In this document: positions 42,901 to 55,900 of the stretch, one piece after another
How positions within the stretch are numbered: position 1 is the first letter of the stretch
Layout: each line of letters begins with the position of its first letter
DNA from: Cristatella mucedo
Lineage: Eukaryota > Bryozoa > Phylactolaemata > Cristatellidae
Direction of reading: 5' to 3'
Assembly: GCA_009760855.2 (NCBI GenBank)
Contig: WPIO01000001.1
Coordinates: 4,888,501 to 4,952,500, forward strand
Length of the DNA stretch: 64,000 nucleotides
The notes under the pieces: generated by a model
The model's database searches: none
What the model was told of the DNA's origin: nothing
What the model saw: only the letters and a program-made list of their open reading frames with translations
Program-made: the position numbers and the translations under genes

Positions 42901-45900
42901 TTTATCACACAACACTAAACATGAACATAAGTCAGTGTTATTAAATGAAAATTTTCAGAGAGCCAATTTAGGTGGCTTCCCTTAGCCGCCAAATTTGGGG
43001 GTGGTAGAGTAGTTAGTAAAGTAGTAAACAAGCACTGGGAGATGGGCTTTTAGGGGGATTTCTGCCTTAATGAAATGACAAATTCGCGGACTGCATTTTG
43101 TAAGCTGCAACAAGGTAAGAATTGCAAGAGAGCTTACAATTTCCGAGCAGTGAGTATGATGCAATATTATGAAGCAGTTGCAACTCGATATGATGGAAAC
43201 AAGGAATTAGCATGGTCGCTCTAAGCTGACAAAAGATCAGGATGAAAGCTCCTTTTAAAATGCCCTTTAAGAACAGATTTGCTTCTGAGAAAAGCGTTAA
43301 GGTGACATTTCAACTTTTAACAGGGCTTAAGTTGAGTTATAACCATTCTGCATTGGGTATGACAGCTACTCTCCACGGTTGCCAATCGTAAGACTTGGTC
43401 TCCTAAAAAAAGAAAGCAAAAATTAAGCCCCCGGCTAGGGACAACTACTTGACTTCTCTCTATTACATAGAAGGAATAACGAACCAGCTGGAATATTTGG
43501 ATCATAAAAATACCGGTATAGCAGTTGCAATAGCACGGAGAGGGCTAATTTATAAGGCAGCAGAATAGTGATTCCAAGCACATTGTGTGGTCGGTGAGAA
43601 TTTTTCGACAAATGTACCGATCTTTCACAGACTGTTTTGCCACGGCCAAGTACAAGCCCTAGTCTGAACCCCATCGAAAACTTTGGGATGCTTTGGAGCA
43701 AAGTTGAAGATAGTCTGCTCTTTAGATCACCTCAGGAGATGCTTTATTTGAGGCTCTATGCCAAGGCTAACAAGAAATTGCTCAGGAATTATGCACAAGG
43801 ATCCGAGTGTGCCAACAGAAAGCAATTAGAGATCATGGTGAAGTCATTACCTATTGGTCAGTCATTTTCTGATTAAATACTGAAGCATAACATGTTTATA
43901 TATCACTGCCATATGCGCATGTGAAGAAACATGCTGTAAAAGCAGTCCAGGATGAATTCTCAGAGAAAGCAGCAGACTTTCTGGCAATTATGGCCGGTTG
44001 CTAAATTTATGATGGCACCTGTAGCTGCACAAAAGAGGAAGCAGATGCAGACTAAAATAAAACCAGCTGAAAAGTGAGAAGCAATGCATTTGTACGGGAA
44101 CAAACATCACGGTTTACCCACGTGATAGCCCACAATAACAAGCTAATTATGCTACTATTGGGAACTTAATACTTGGAACTTGAGCTTCCGGCTTTAGAGT
44201 TAGGTCTGACAAGCAGCTTTTCAACACTCACTCATAATATAAATAGCTTAGCCGATTTAACAGCCTCATTTGTAAGTAGGCAGAAGAGCCTTTACGGCTA
44301 TCACCACCGCTTGTAGTGGGCAATAAAAGATCGCCCACTGCAGGACTCAAAACCACGATCTGGGGCGTGATGAGTGAGCAACTTATCTCCTGGGCTAAGA
44401 CCCAGGGGCTATGCACGGGAACCCCCCCCAATGTGCAAGAGCCTAAAGAACTACCTCCATTTACTACCTACTAGCCAAGATCAACTGCATACCAGCCACA
44501 TCACACCAGTTCTGTCTGAACTTCACTAGCTCCCTATCAAGCATGGAATCGATTTCAGGGTTACAGGTCGCTTAACCTCCCGTGCACCAGCCTCCTATCC
44601 GACATCCTTCTTAACTCCAGTAGGTTCTTGCATCACCAGTTCCTCAGTCTCTACCCACCTTGCTGTCCCTGGGACTAAATTGAAATCTTTTGGAGATCAA
44701 ACCTTCAGCTAGTATGCACCTAAAGACTAGAAGTCCCTTCCAGCTATGGTCTCTGCATGCAATGACCTTGCATCATTAAAATCTCAGCTAAAAATGCATT
44801 TGTTCCGCTTAACTTTCCCCTTAATATAGCAAAATTGTGTTTTCTGTTCCAGTGTGTGTGTTAAGTGCTTACATGTACATGATTCAGCATGTGTTACTAG
44901 CCAGAGGCCAAATGTCCTACTAACCGGTGGTACCAAATTTCTTGTGTGATTTAGCATGGTGGCCTAAGTATGATACTTGTTTGCCGGGTCTTAGCCCATG
45001 GGTAAGGCACTTGCTCTTCACGACCCAGGTCGTTCGTTCGACTCCTGCAGCCGGCAATACTTTATTGCACACTTCAGCAGGGTGATAACTGCTAAGGCTC
45101 TTTTACTGCAACATAAATGAGGTTGTTTGATTAGCTAACACTTGTACCTTTTTTTTTTGCTTTTGCATGCTTGTCGAAGCATGATCTAATGCACATAACT
45201 AATCTTCACTATTGATTCTCTTGCAGGGAGTTGTAAAGCACTTGGATAGAGATATAATTCTCTTAGAACACTATGCAAACAGACACATTGCTATTCTATT
45301 TGTTATTATTACGTGTCACGTACGAGATAGGCTGGCACGTTGGTTCCGACAGGAAGCTTGCACAGCTGCTGGCTGATCAGAACAGCCAGCAGGCACTTGC
45401 TGGTTGGAATGCAGCTTTGCAGTAACCTGGATACGGTAGCCAGGGTTTCGGCTGCAGATGTTGCGGCTCGGACAATAAGGCTGACTGCTTCCACCGTGGT
45501 CGGTTCAGCAAGGGAGCAGGAGGCCCCAGCACTCTTTTTATTTCCAGGAACTACCTCTGCTGCATGCTATTCACTAGAGGCCTGAGTACAAGCAGTTAGC
45601 ATTTAATAGCCCTTTCGATGGAGTTAATATAAATGCTAAATGCTTAAACTCGAGTTAGTATACTTCAGTGCATCATGCAGAGTGTGACCATCGTTTTATA
45701 ACAGCAGCCCAATGCTGCTGAAATGGCGTAGTTGCAAAGATGCTTGCCTTTGGAACCGGAGGTCCGGATTCAACACACAGGAAATGGTCTTAATTTGAAA
45801 GAAAAAAGTAGAGCAAAAGTCATGAGGGCTCCATTTAATTTCTGCAGACTCGGCTGAAGGCTTAGACTAATTTAACCATTTTCGTGCATGGAAGCTTCTT

Positions 45901-48900
45901 AGAGCACTGACAAGAACTCGATCTTAGTGCTGCGTTTTACCCTAACTGTCCGGGCCAACCATAGCAGGTAGTACACCCATTCTGCTCAGCTGTCACTCCC
46001 ACGCCCAAGAGCTTGGTACGACCTTTGCAATATATCTTTGAAAGCAGACATCTATGGTGAGCGACTGTCATACCCCCAGTCACTCCCGGCATAGGATGAC
46101 ATACATTAAAATCGCTAACAAGATCTGTCAAATTATGTACGTTCATACGAAAAACTTTCATTTGTGTAGGTTTGCAACATGTGGCTAATGATAGTGGTTA
46201 CAGTACAAGGAAGGCCGAAACGTACTTGGCTGAATTCTATCAATTCAAAGCAGACAAACTTATCTTTTCGTACCTATGCATGTGTAAGCTGAGCAAGAGC
46301 TGCTGTGCTTCGGTATTTTTATCATGGGTGCAAAGCAATAAGCTACTTGGCAAATATCGCTACAAGAGGATGAAAATAAGCTTCATAACCAAAGAACTTC
46401 TGATAAATGTAAAAAACAGATTGTCTAAGCAGTTCTTGATTTCAACACAAGAACTTACATACTCCAGAATACCCACATCCATGTATACTCATATCCACTG
46501 GTATTTACTAATCCCAGAATGAGTACATTTACGGGGCTGTTTCAGCTAGATCTGGCCTAGCGGCCCAGGAAGTGGTCTAGCATCAGAAATGATCACATAT
46601 TATATGGCTACAGAGGATTCAGCGCTATCAGAGCAGCACATAATTAGAAATGCTATTATGGATCGATTTAACATAAAAACCACATTTTAAAACCCACACA
46701 TTACATTTTAAGAATAGGGTCCTGTAGAATATAATCGTGGTCATTTTTATGCATGAATAAGTGAGAGATTTCAATGAAGTATCTCCATCCAGATCGATCC
46801 AGCCGTCTCGGCCATCGCTAGCCTGTAGATGAGGGAATACGGCGGTGTATTCGATAAGGGTAAGTTGCTAGCACGTCACAGACAAGAATTAGCAACAGAA
46901 ATGTCGATTTTCTTCCTGCAATGAGTGAGGACTAGGTGAGACTAGACTGACACCTGATTAGTACGAAAAGAGAGGTTCAAGTCAAACTGAAGCAGTCTAG
47001 CAGCCCTAAACAAGAAGATGCAGCCCGAGGATGTTTCACCATCGAGACCTGCACTGTCTCTTGGAAAGTCTAGCATGGGGAGCAACAAGTGACCCGTCGG
47101 CATAGCCTATGCACGCATCTTTTGGCGACTTGAGATGAAGGACCAGTGGCCGAGTAAAATGGTGTGAAGCCGACAGGCTGGAATAGACCAAGCAATGCCA
47201 ATGTATAGTTAAGGCTGGTGCTTGTTTTATGGGAATGGCAAGATCAAATTGCAGCTCTTTTGTAATGACAAAGACCTCTACGGTAACCGAATAGAAGGTG
47301 AAGAGTAACGGTAAACTGCCTGAGCATACTGCTAAACTAGGTGGTGATGGAATTATGGTTTCTGGTGCTGGCATCTTGGCCGCTGCATCATATGCTGGCA
47401 TTATGAACCAGAATGAGTACCTTATTGTTCTTCAGAAGCAGAATTTTCGCTGCCGGATGTCTAGCCAATGTGACCCGGTCGGGCCCACCCACACATTTAT
47501 TGCCATTTATTTATCAGCAGGGTCATGTCCCACAAATCGTAAGATAAATTGAGCCACAAAATAGCTTTATGACACATCCATCCACGTCATGGATAAGCCA
47601 AGTCCGTTGCCCAACTAAAACCCATAAATCATCTAAGGGATGACTTAGGCCAGCAACTAAGAATCAACCCAAATCCCTCTATCTTGGTGGATGATATTTT
47701 CGATTAGCGACCGAATGCTGTGGAGTCAACACTGCACGACATAGATAAAGCTGGTGGCATCGGTGCACAGCCAAGAGCATGTGCTCACTAAGAACCACAG
47801 TGGGACAAGTTCTCACTGACCAAGAAAGAAGTTCCGTATTGCTGCTTTATATATGTTCGAGAGCTTAATAAATATTCTTAGGCATCCTTCAGCTTTTGTG
47901 CCTGTGGCTCAGGAGATTTTAGCCTGAAATTTCTATGATAGACCGTTTTGGCCATATTGTTGGGGGTGTGCAAATACCCCTGGGCATATTAAAAAGGAAT
48001 TACAAAGGGCAAACATTCTAATTAAAGCTCGATTTCGCCTGAATGATGACCAAGTCTGCAATACTGTCAGCACTGGGTCCAACCTGCAATGCCATTGTTT
48101 CAACTGAGGATTCAAAGTATAATGCACTGAAGGGTTTCCACTATAGAGTCCTATTCCAAGATTTTTTTTACGTTTCATGCATTTGAATAGAAAAAATAGC
48201 TAGTTAGGAAACTGCCTGAGAGCTGTCTTAACTTGCAAATGCAACCGCCACCATCTCCCCACTAACATCACTCAACCATCCTGACCCTAATAAAGTAGAC
48301 GTGGCCAACAAGGGACGTTCACACACCGTTTGCTTTTTAAGCTATCCCGTCACAGTGCAACGTAAATGTGGCAAAATTCACAAGATATGCACGCCAGGCT
48401 CTTAGTGCCAGCAGCTGGGTGGCACGCAGAGGCCAGCGCCTGGTAGCGTGACCACTCTCTGACTTCATTCTAGCTAACAGAAATACGAGCCCAGGAATTA
48501 CAACTGACCTACAGCCGTTAGAAAGGCTCGACGACAAATCCTTTAACAAGTGAGGCATGGAAAATCTTAGCTACAGCTCTAAGCAAATGAACACAGACGA
48601 TATTCAATTACGGATCTACGAGATATTTGTGGGCCACACATTCACACCTGGCACGGCACATTTTTTCAGAGTGGCTAAGCCTTAACCTTGAGAGGCTTAG
48701 CTAGAAGTAAACTTGAGTGGCTGGTTATTAATAAAGTTAAGATTATTGGGATGAACGGGATTACATAGTGTTTACAGTAAACGTTAAGACACATGCCATA
48801 CAGGTATGGTCATGTGACTAGTCTAGGAAGTGGAAGGGCGCTTACCGTATAAGGCCAATCTATGTGATTGGTCGGTTGAAGTGGTGCCACGCTTACCTTA

Positions 48901-49909
48901 TACAAATTAAACAGTATACAATAATCAGTATTAAACATAACTATCTAAATTAAAATATAAATAAAACCATTAATAAGCAGAATCCTTGAGTATACAATTA
49001 AAAAAAAATATATATAAAGTATAATATAACTAGACATAACAGTCCAACTAGGGTTAGCTGAACTTACAGGAAGAGCAAGATGATTAGGATTACTATGATT
49101 CCGTAAACTTGCTCACTTAGCGATGAAATTCTACAAAAAACAGTAATCCTAATCATACCAAATAACCCCAAAATATACCTATACCATACTGAGGATTCAG
49201 CTAACCCTAGTTGAATTGCCACTCAGGGGTGGGAACAATTCGACTATACATAACAATCTATCCTCTTTCCTTAAACCCGTATTCCTAGTCATCCCAAGCG
49301 TTCCAATTATTACTACATAATTCCTTTTAAGTTTAACCTTACAATATTTAAAAAGTTTCAGTCCTCTTAATCCCTATAATAATAATAATTTATTCATACA
49401 TATTCTATACACTATATGTAACTCTCAACTAGGGTTACTCCTAAAGACAGGAATACTAAGGAATACTATACTTAAGAAGAATGCATTATAGTTCCTTAGT
49501 AATCCCTTATTCGAGTATTCCAAGTCATCCTACATCATCCCAATATGGAGCTATATCCCTGGATTCAAGTAACCCTAGTTAGAGTTATATATATATAGTG
49601 TATATAGAGACACCATGCTACTTGCCCCTGATTGGCTGGTTAGGTGCAAAGCGCCCTATTGCTAACCAGCCAATCAGGGGAGGACAGCATGTTGGCTCTA
49701 TACACCCTAGTTGGATTGGTATGTATAGTCGAATGGTACACACCCCTGATTGGCTGGTTTAGGCAAGAAGTGCCCTACGGCTAAAACAGCCAATCAGGGG
49801 TGGATTACCATTCGACTATACATAACAATCCAACTAGGGTAAAGGAGACAAAACAGGAAACACACTGACAGCAACCAGTGGCAACAAGAGCACAACATGG
49901 TCAATGAGC

Positions 49910-49982
<73 letters not shown>

Positions 49983-52900
49983 AGGTTGTGGTACATGGAA
50001 GACAAACTACTGGCCTTGAGCACAACTTGGGACGTTGCTACTGTTTTTAAAATACGATAGCAATGTCCAAGTTGTGCCTCCATTGCAAGAGTCATTCTTT
50101 GTACCACTGCAACCCAATGCTGAGCAGAATGCCTGGGGACATCTACAGTGTAATTCGTCATCCAGCCACGTGAAGGTCATGTAGATAATCTAGACATGGT
50201 TGATGGTTGGCATACACACCTGAAGACTGCTTAGCCATAGAGGTGAGCTGTGCCGACTGCTTGATTAGGGATACACGATAGAAATAGTTACGCCAAAAGT
50301 CGTGCTCGTTGACTCTACAATCATGAGCCATATCGGTGACAGGAAGTGAAAGAAGCACAGTAAAGCATGCAAGGAGGTTTCCGTTGAAGCAGGAACAGCA
50401 CACAAGAGGAAGCACAAGACTGCAAATGCAGAAAGACCCGTGATAAAGGTCTCCCGATTAATACTAAAAAAAAGCCGCCAACCGCGCTCATATGCTCACA
50501 TGCACGAACTAGAGTTGCTATACATGCAAAACGTATCGATGCAACATCGAGTTATAATAGCTCCTTTCGGTATAATCAAAGGGCAGCTTCATTCACATGC
50601 GTACAAAAAATACCCTATCTGCTAGGGCACCAGAGATCAAGGTTGCTAAGCTCATTGGACACACTTGTAAATAAAGGGTTCTGAGTTCCGGGCCAGAGAC
50701 TCTTCAGTTATGCAAATGAAATAATTGACAAGTTGCTGATGTAGGTGTACTTAACCACAAACATATAACCCGATGCACATAGAAAATATGGATTTACAAC
50801 CGATCAAGTCGGCTGACTACTGCATTCTAAAGCTTTGCTGCTATTAATACACACAATACATTTTAGGAATTTTTTTATAATGTAAATGAAGTTTGGCCTT
50901 TTTACAAGCACATGATTAAAATGCAAATTTCCTCCGACCAACAATCAAAGAGAACTCTAAATGCCAAAGTTAATAATCCTACATTCAGATATTATTAATA
51001 TTAAGATATTTGTATAGCACTATCAAACAACTGAATCCCTCTCTAGGCAGTTTACATACACTGCCCCCCAAAGTTTATACGCACCTGGTCCATCGATCTG
51101 AATTCGGTTGTTCACTAAGTTTCAGTTTGCAACGCTTGGCTTAGTAAATAACTTCATTCGTCGGCAACCGAGTTAATGGTTCCCATGTAAACAGATAGGG
51201 ATATGTGGTAAGGTGACTACCCCCCTCTTGGATGTCATCCAGTACAACCTATTTTTGGCATATTTCATCACCTACGATGCCTCGGCCAATGAAAAGCCAA
51301 GGTACCTGGCGTCTCCTTGACTTGTTGAGGCCAGCCACTGCCATAGAGACGCTCGGTACTCGACCAGAACATGCCTCCAGCTGCAGAGCTTTCTGAGGGT
51401 ACAAGAGTGGTTTTGATGTCGCTACACGGAGATGGCCATTAAAACCTAAAAATCGTGAGGCAGCTGAAGATCTCAGAGGGTACTGTTTGGAACATAATTA
51501 GGAAACATCTGGACTATGGTAGCACAGAGGCACTGTCGCGATCGGGTCGCCCTTGAGTAACTTCTCTGAGGGAGGGCCGGCTCCTCATAAGCATGGCTCT
51601 GCCGTACAGGTTTGCCACTGCTAAAATGCACTGCCAGAGTCTCTGCCCAGCAACCAGAATGGTCGTAAGCCGCCAGAACACCATGAGTAGATGGCTTAAG
51701 GAATGAGGGCTGAATGTGCTAGTGGCCAATTGCAAGCCATTGTCGAATGTTCAGCACAAAAAAGCAAGGCTGGATTTTGCTTGTGGATCCCAGACAGTAT
51801 CAGCTAGTCACGTGACCACTCATCCATCTGTTTACATTGGAACCGTTGACTCGGTTGCTGACGAATGCAGTTATTTTCTAAGCCAAGCGGAGCAAACTGC
51901 AACTTACTGCGAAATTATATTAATAGATTGTTACAGTTTAATAGTTAGTGTAGCCTTATGACTTACTCGAATACTGGTACTAGCAACAACCGAACTCAGA
52001 TCGAAGGACCAGGTGCATAAAAACTTTTGGAGAGCAAAATATGCAGTTAGGGAAGCAAGTCAATATGGTTAGTAATAACATGCACAGTGTGAGCACGCAT
52101 AAACGCACAAATCACAATTCACACGGACCAAAATAATGCTGTAAGGAACCGATGCGTTTTTGGCTTTTTTTTTAATGTCATTAAGTCAGGGGATGTCGGG
52201 AGTGAGTTCCAGGGTTTGGGAGCATACGAACTAAGCAACCTTTGGAGACGATAAACCCAACATAGGAATATCTTGCACCACAATCTGAGCTCATTATCGG
52301 GTGTGATAGTGGTTGTCGCCAACCTGTGCAGGCAGATCACGAGTGCTGCATGACAAAACTAACATGTTGGTAGTCAGCATCCATCGAAAAAAGCCCAAAG
52401 CTCATCGGATAGCATGCCTCTCATACAGTGGCATGTGAACTACAGCAACTACGGAGCCTAAGGGATGCACAGCACCACAAACTGCTGTGTTTCGTGAACA
52501 GCTGCTCTAGATTGTTTTGGTGGAAACCTGCAAGTGTGCAGACCAGGGTTGCAAGCAAATACATGCAAATACATACATCCTACCTGACCAAAGTAAAGCA
52601 GCCCAAAAGAAGTTCCATGCACAGACTCGCTAGCAAAATTATGAGGGTTTTGATTTGGGAAAGCAAATACATAACAATAATAACAATTATAACAGGTCCC
52701 TTATATAGCACCATAAGCAAACTAAATCTCTATCTAAACATTTTACAAATTGCTGCAACCAAATCAAGAAGTAAGGGTTAAGGACATGCCCACCTAGACA
52801 AGCATACACAAACAAATAGGTATCGTGCTTAGCCCAGCATGCTAAAGCATACATAAACTTAGGATCACCATCTAGTAGGACCTCTGGCAACTAACACACA

Positions 52901-55900
52901 CTGAATCATGCTAAAATAAGCACCCAGCAACAAAAAAGAGGTTCACTCGGGCAAGGGAAAAGCTGAGCTAAACAGATGTACCTTTAGCTGAGATTTAAAT
53001 GAGCTGAAGGCTCGATCGCCAAAAAAATTCAGTTTAGTGGGAAGGACAGCGAGGTGAGTAGGTGCTGAGAAGCCGGTAGCACGAGAGCCCGCTGGAGGTA
53101 TCGAGGACGTCGGGTAGGTAGGCTAGTGCAAGCAAGTGAAGAGACATGTAAAACGATCCCAGACTCTTGAAAATGATTCGATGCTTGATAGGGAGCCAAT
53201 GCAGCTCTGAATATGATGCAAACAGGCAAACTCAGCATGTCCGTATTTGTTTTGCTGCTAGGAAATTTGACCTCGCTGCTGCTGTTGCCAGATGGCAATG
53301 CACTACTATTTTTTGGGAACAAATACAATTCTACTTCATACCCTATCGAACCCCATAGTCACCCCCAATGTGAACACGTGATCAAATGCAAATTTAATTA
53401 TTTTCCCTAGAACGAGTTTGTGTATTGGCTTCCAAAATGACCCGTGAATCAAGAAACCACAAGTCTCTTGACATCGGTCCTGTCAGCAACTAACTGCATA
53501 CTTTGCCCTTTTGCTTGACCCATCAAACGATCTTTCCTACACGATACAATGCAACATGATGCAAGACAACGTTCTAGCTGAGCCTTTACTTCCAACTGAA
53601 CGAGAGGTCTGTACCACCCAGATGTACTTTGGGTTAAGGCTGCCACAAACAAAGGAAAGAATACTAGACATAAAAATATAGAAAATACAGAAGTATATAG
53701 TCAAATAGCACAGCAGTATGCAAAATGCTCTAATGTCCACTATTGACCATCTTTTCTTGACTGCTCACAAGCAAGCATACTTCACAGTGATCTTTACTCT
53801 CCTCTCTCTCCCCCTCCTTCACGCTGGTCTCCATTGAGCTCATCGTTTAATTTTTCAACCAGGCTAAAAAGACTAATAGACCACTACACCGGGTCCCAAA
53901 ATTTCTCCTTATGAGGCCCACAGACCGGTTGCTGCACACCATAACAAATTAGGTAAATATGTCCCTGGTTCCCAGTAAAGTCCATTCTCTGAAAACACCT
54001 GTTGTCACACCAATCATTACAATGCCGACCATAGATTATGAAACCCTAGGTAACTTTCGTCCAGTCTAATTTCTTATCCAAGACACGAACTAGTGGTAGC
54101 CCGGTAGCTAAAATATCAGTGATCAGATCGTGCTGACAAGGTCCAATCAGGATTTAGAGATAACCATTCCACAGAAACTGCTATGCTTTGGGTTTACAGT
54201 AACCTTCTGAGCAATGCTGATCAGGGTAGGCCTCTCTTATCGTTCTTCTAGATCTCTTTAAGTCCTACCCCAGTGGGAGATGCCCGAGAGTATATGCAAA
54301 TGGCTGTCAGTAATCCGGGTAGCCCTTAAAGTATGCCATACCTCCAAGTCTGGTCTCAGGCCCCATCATTTTCAACTTCAGTGCCACTAAGATTGGTCAG
54401 TCTCAAGATCAAGCACAGCATAGAGGGGGAGCACGAGGAAAATGAGGTGCAAAAAGCTTCACTGGAAATGAAATACTGACAGCAGGAATGAACGATCGAT
54501 CGTCATAAATAAGGGGCAGACATCGTTTCTTACGCACCGACAACTACTCTCCAACTGCCGACTATGGCACATCTTTTTCAGCGGTCCTGAACTGCTACTT
54601 TTATGATACTCACTACCTCAACTGCTCTCCTGACTCTGCTATGCTTCCCACTTTCTCTTTGTTGCGTGAGACGAAGTCTGTTGGCTACCGAATGCGTACC
54701 GAAAGCCGCTTAGGCTGTGAGTGCGCTATACAAAACTCTCCTGCGTAACACCCACATGGTCTTTTTGACTTTGTGGAGTTACTGACGGAGATACAATTGT
54801 GGCAAGAAAAGCAGAACAGCATTTGTAGCAAGTCATATGCAAACAACAATAGAACGCTTACTGCTTTGGTACGAGATCGAAACGCATTTTGCTCAGATTT
54901 TCATCCTCAGTAAGCATAGCTATTGCTACAGGGTAGCATGTATCATAGTCGAAATGAAACTGCACACCTGTTGGTGGGTTTCGTAGGAAGTTTCGCTTGT
55001 CCTGAAACAAAAACGAGTTTTCATTAATTGTAGCTTTTTATCAGACAAAAATGGGCAGCAACGCGAGGGACTGATAGACACCGTTGCTACACTCGCTCGC
55101 AACTCAGTTCCATTCTTTGCAGCCACCGGATCTCAAAACGCCCACATGCCTAGCACCAATACAGCACCAGCCCACTCGAATCTGACCTCCAATCTTCCTT
55201 TCAATCTTTATTTCACGCTCAGCTCATCTCTTCCCACTGCTTCTTCAACCCCCTGATAGCCACCCTGCTGCTTTGCCAGACTCGCTCTATTAAGCTCCTT
55301 GCGTCGAAGCAGAAGGCAAATGCACAAGAAGAAGTGCTACTTAAATATCATATCCTTAGAGGCATATATATGAGAAGCAGCTCGGGCAATGGTGTCTAGG
55401 GTACAAGTGTTAGCCAAACAGCTGTCCAACGAATGTCTCGCCGATAGCTAATGTGGGTGCAATCCAAGCAATGAGCCGGCACTACACTCGGTAGCTACTA
55501 GTCCACTGCAAGTTGGGCGTGCAGAAGATAAGGTATCATGGGCAATCGCAACCCCAGTACGCGGTACACAGTCATGCTATAGAAATCCTTCTGAAACATG
55601 AAAGCTTTAGGGCCAACTAGTATTGCAAACACAACTATTAAGCCTATCCAACACTTGCCCACTCCAAAATGGTCTCCAGACATGAAAGAGCTCAGCTAAA
55701 ACAGCTATCCTAATATCAAAAAGTGGTTTCGGCACAACCAGGTCTGCCTACATAGTACCAAAATATCAATTACACTGCTACCGAGTCCATGTAAGCTACC
55801 ACTGCTGCCCTGAGAGTGGATTGACAATGGTGCTACTAGCAATTGCAATAATTTGGTAGCTATATTGCCAGCTGCAAAAGGGGATCACATACTGCAAAAG

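Noticed and set aside
47036-47401. 121-codon minus-strand ORF
   Set aside because: It is antisense to the Tc1 block on the plus strand, which explains the conservation better.
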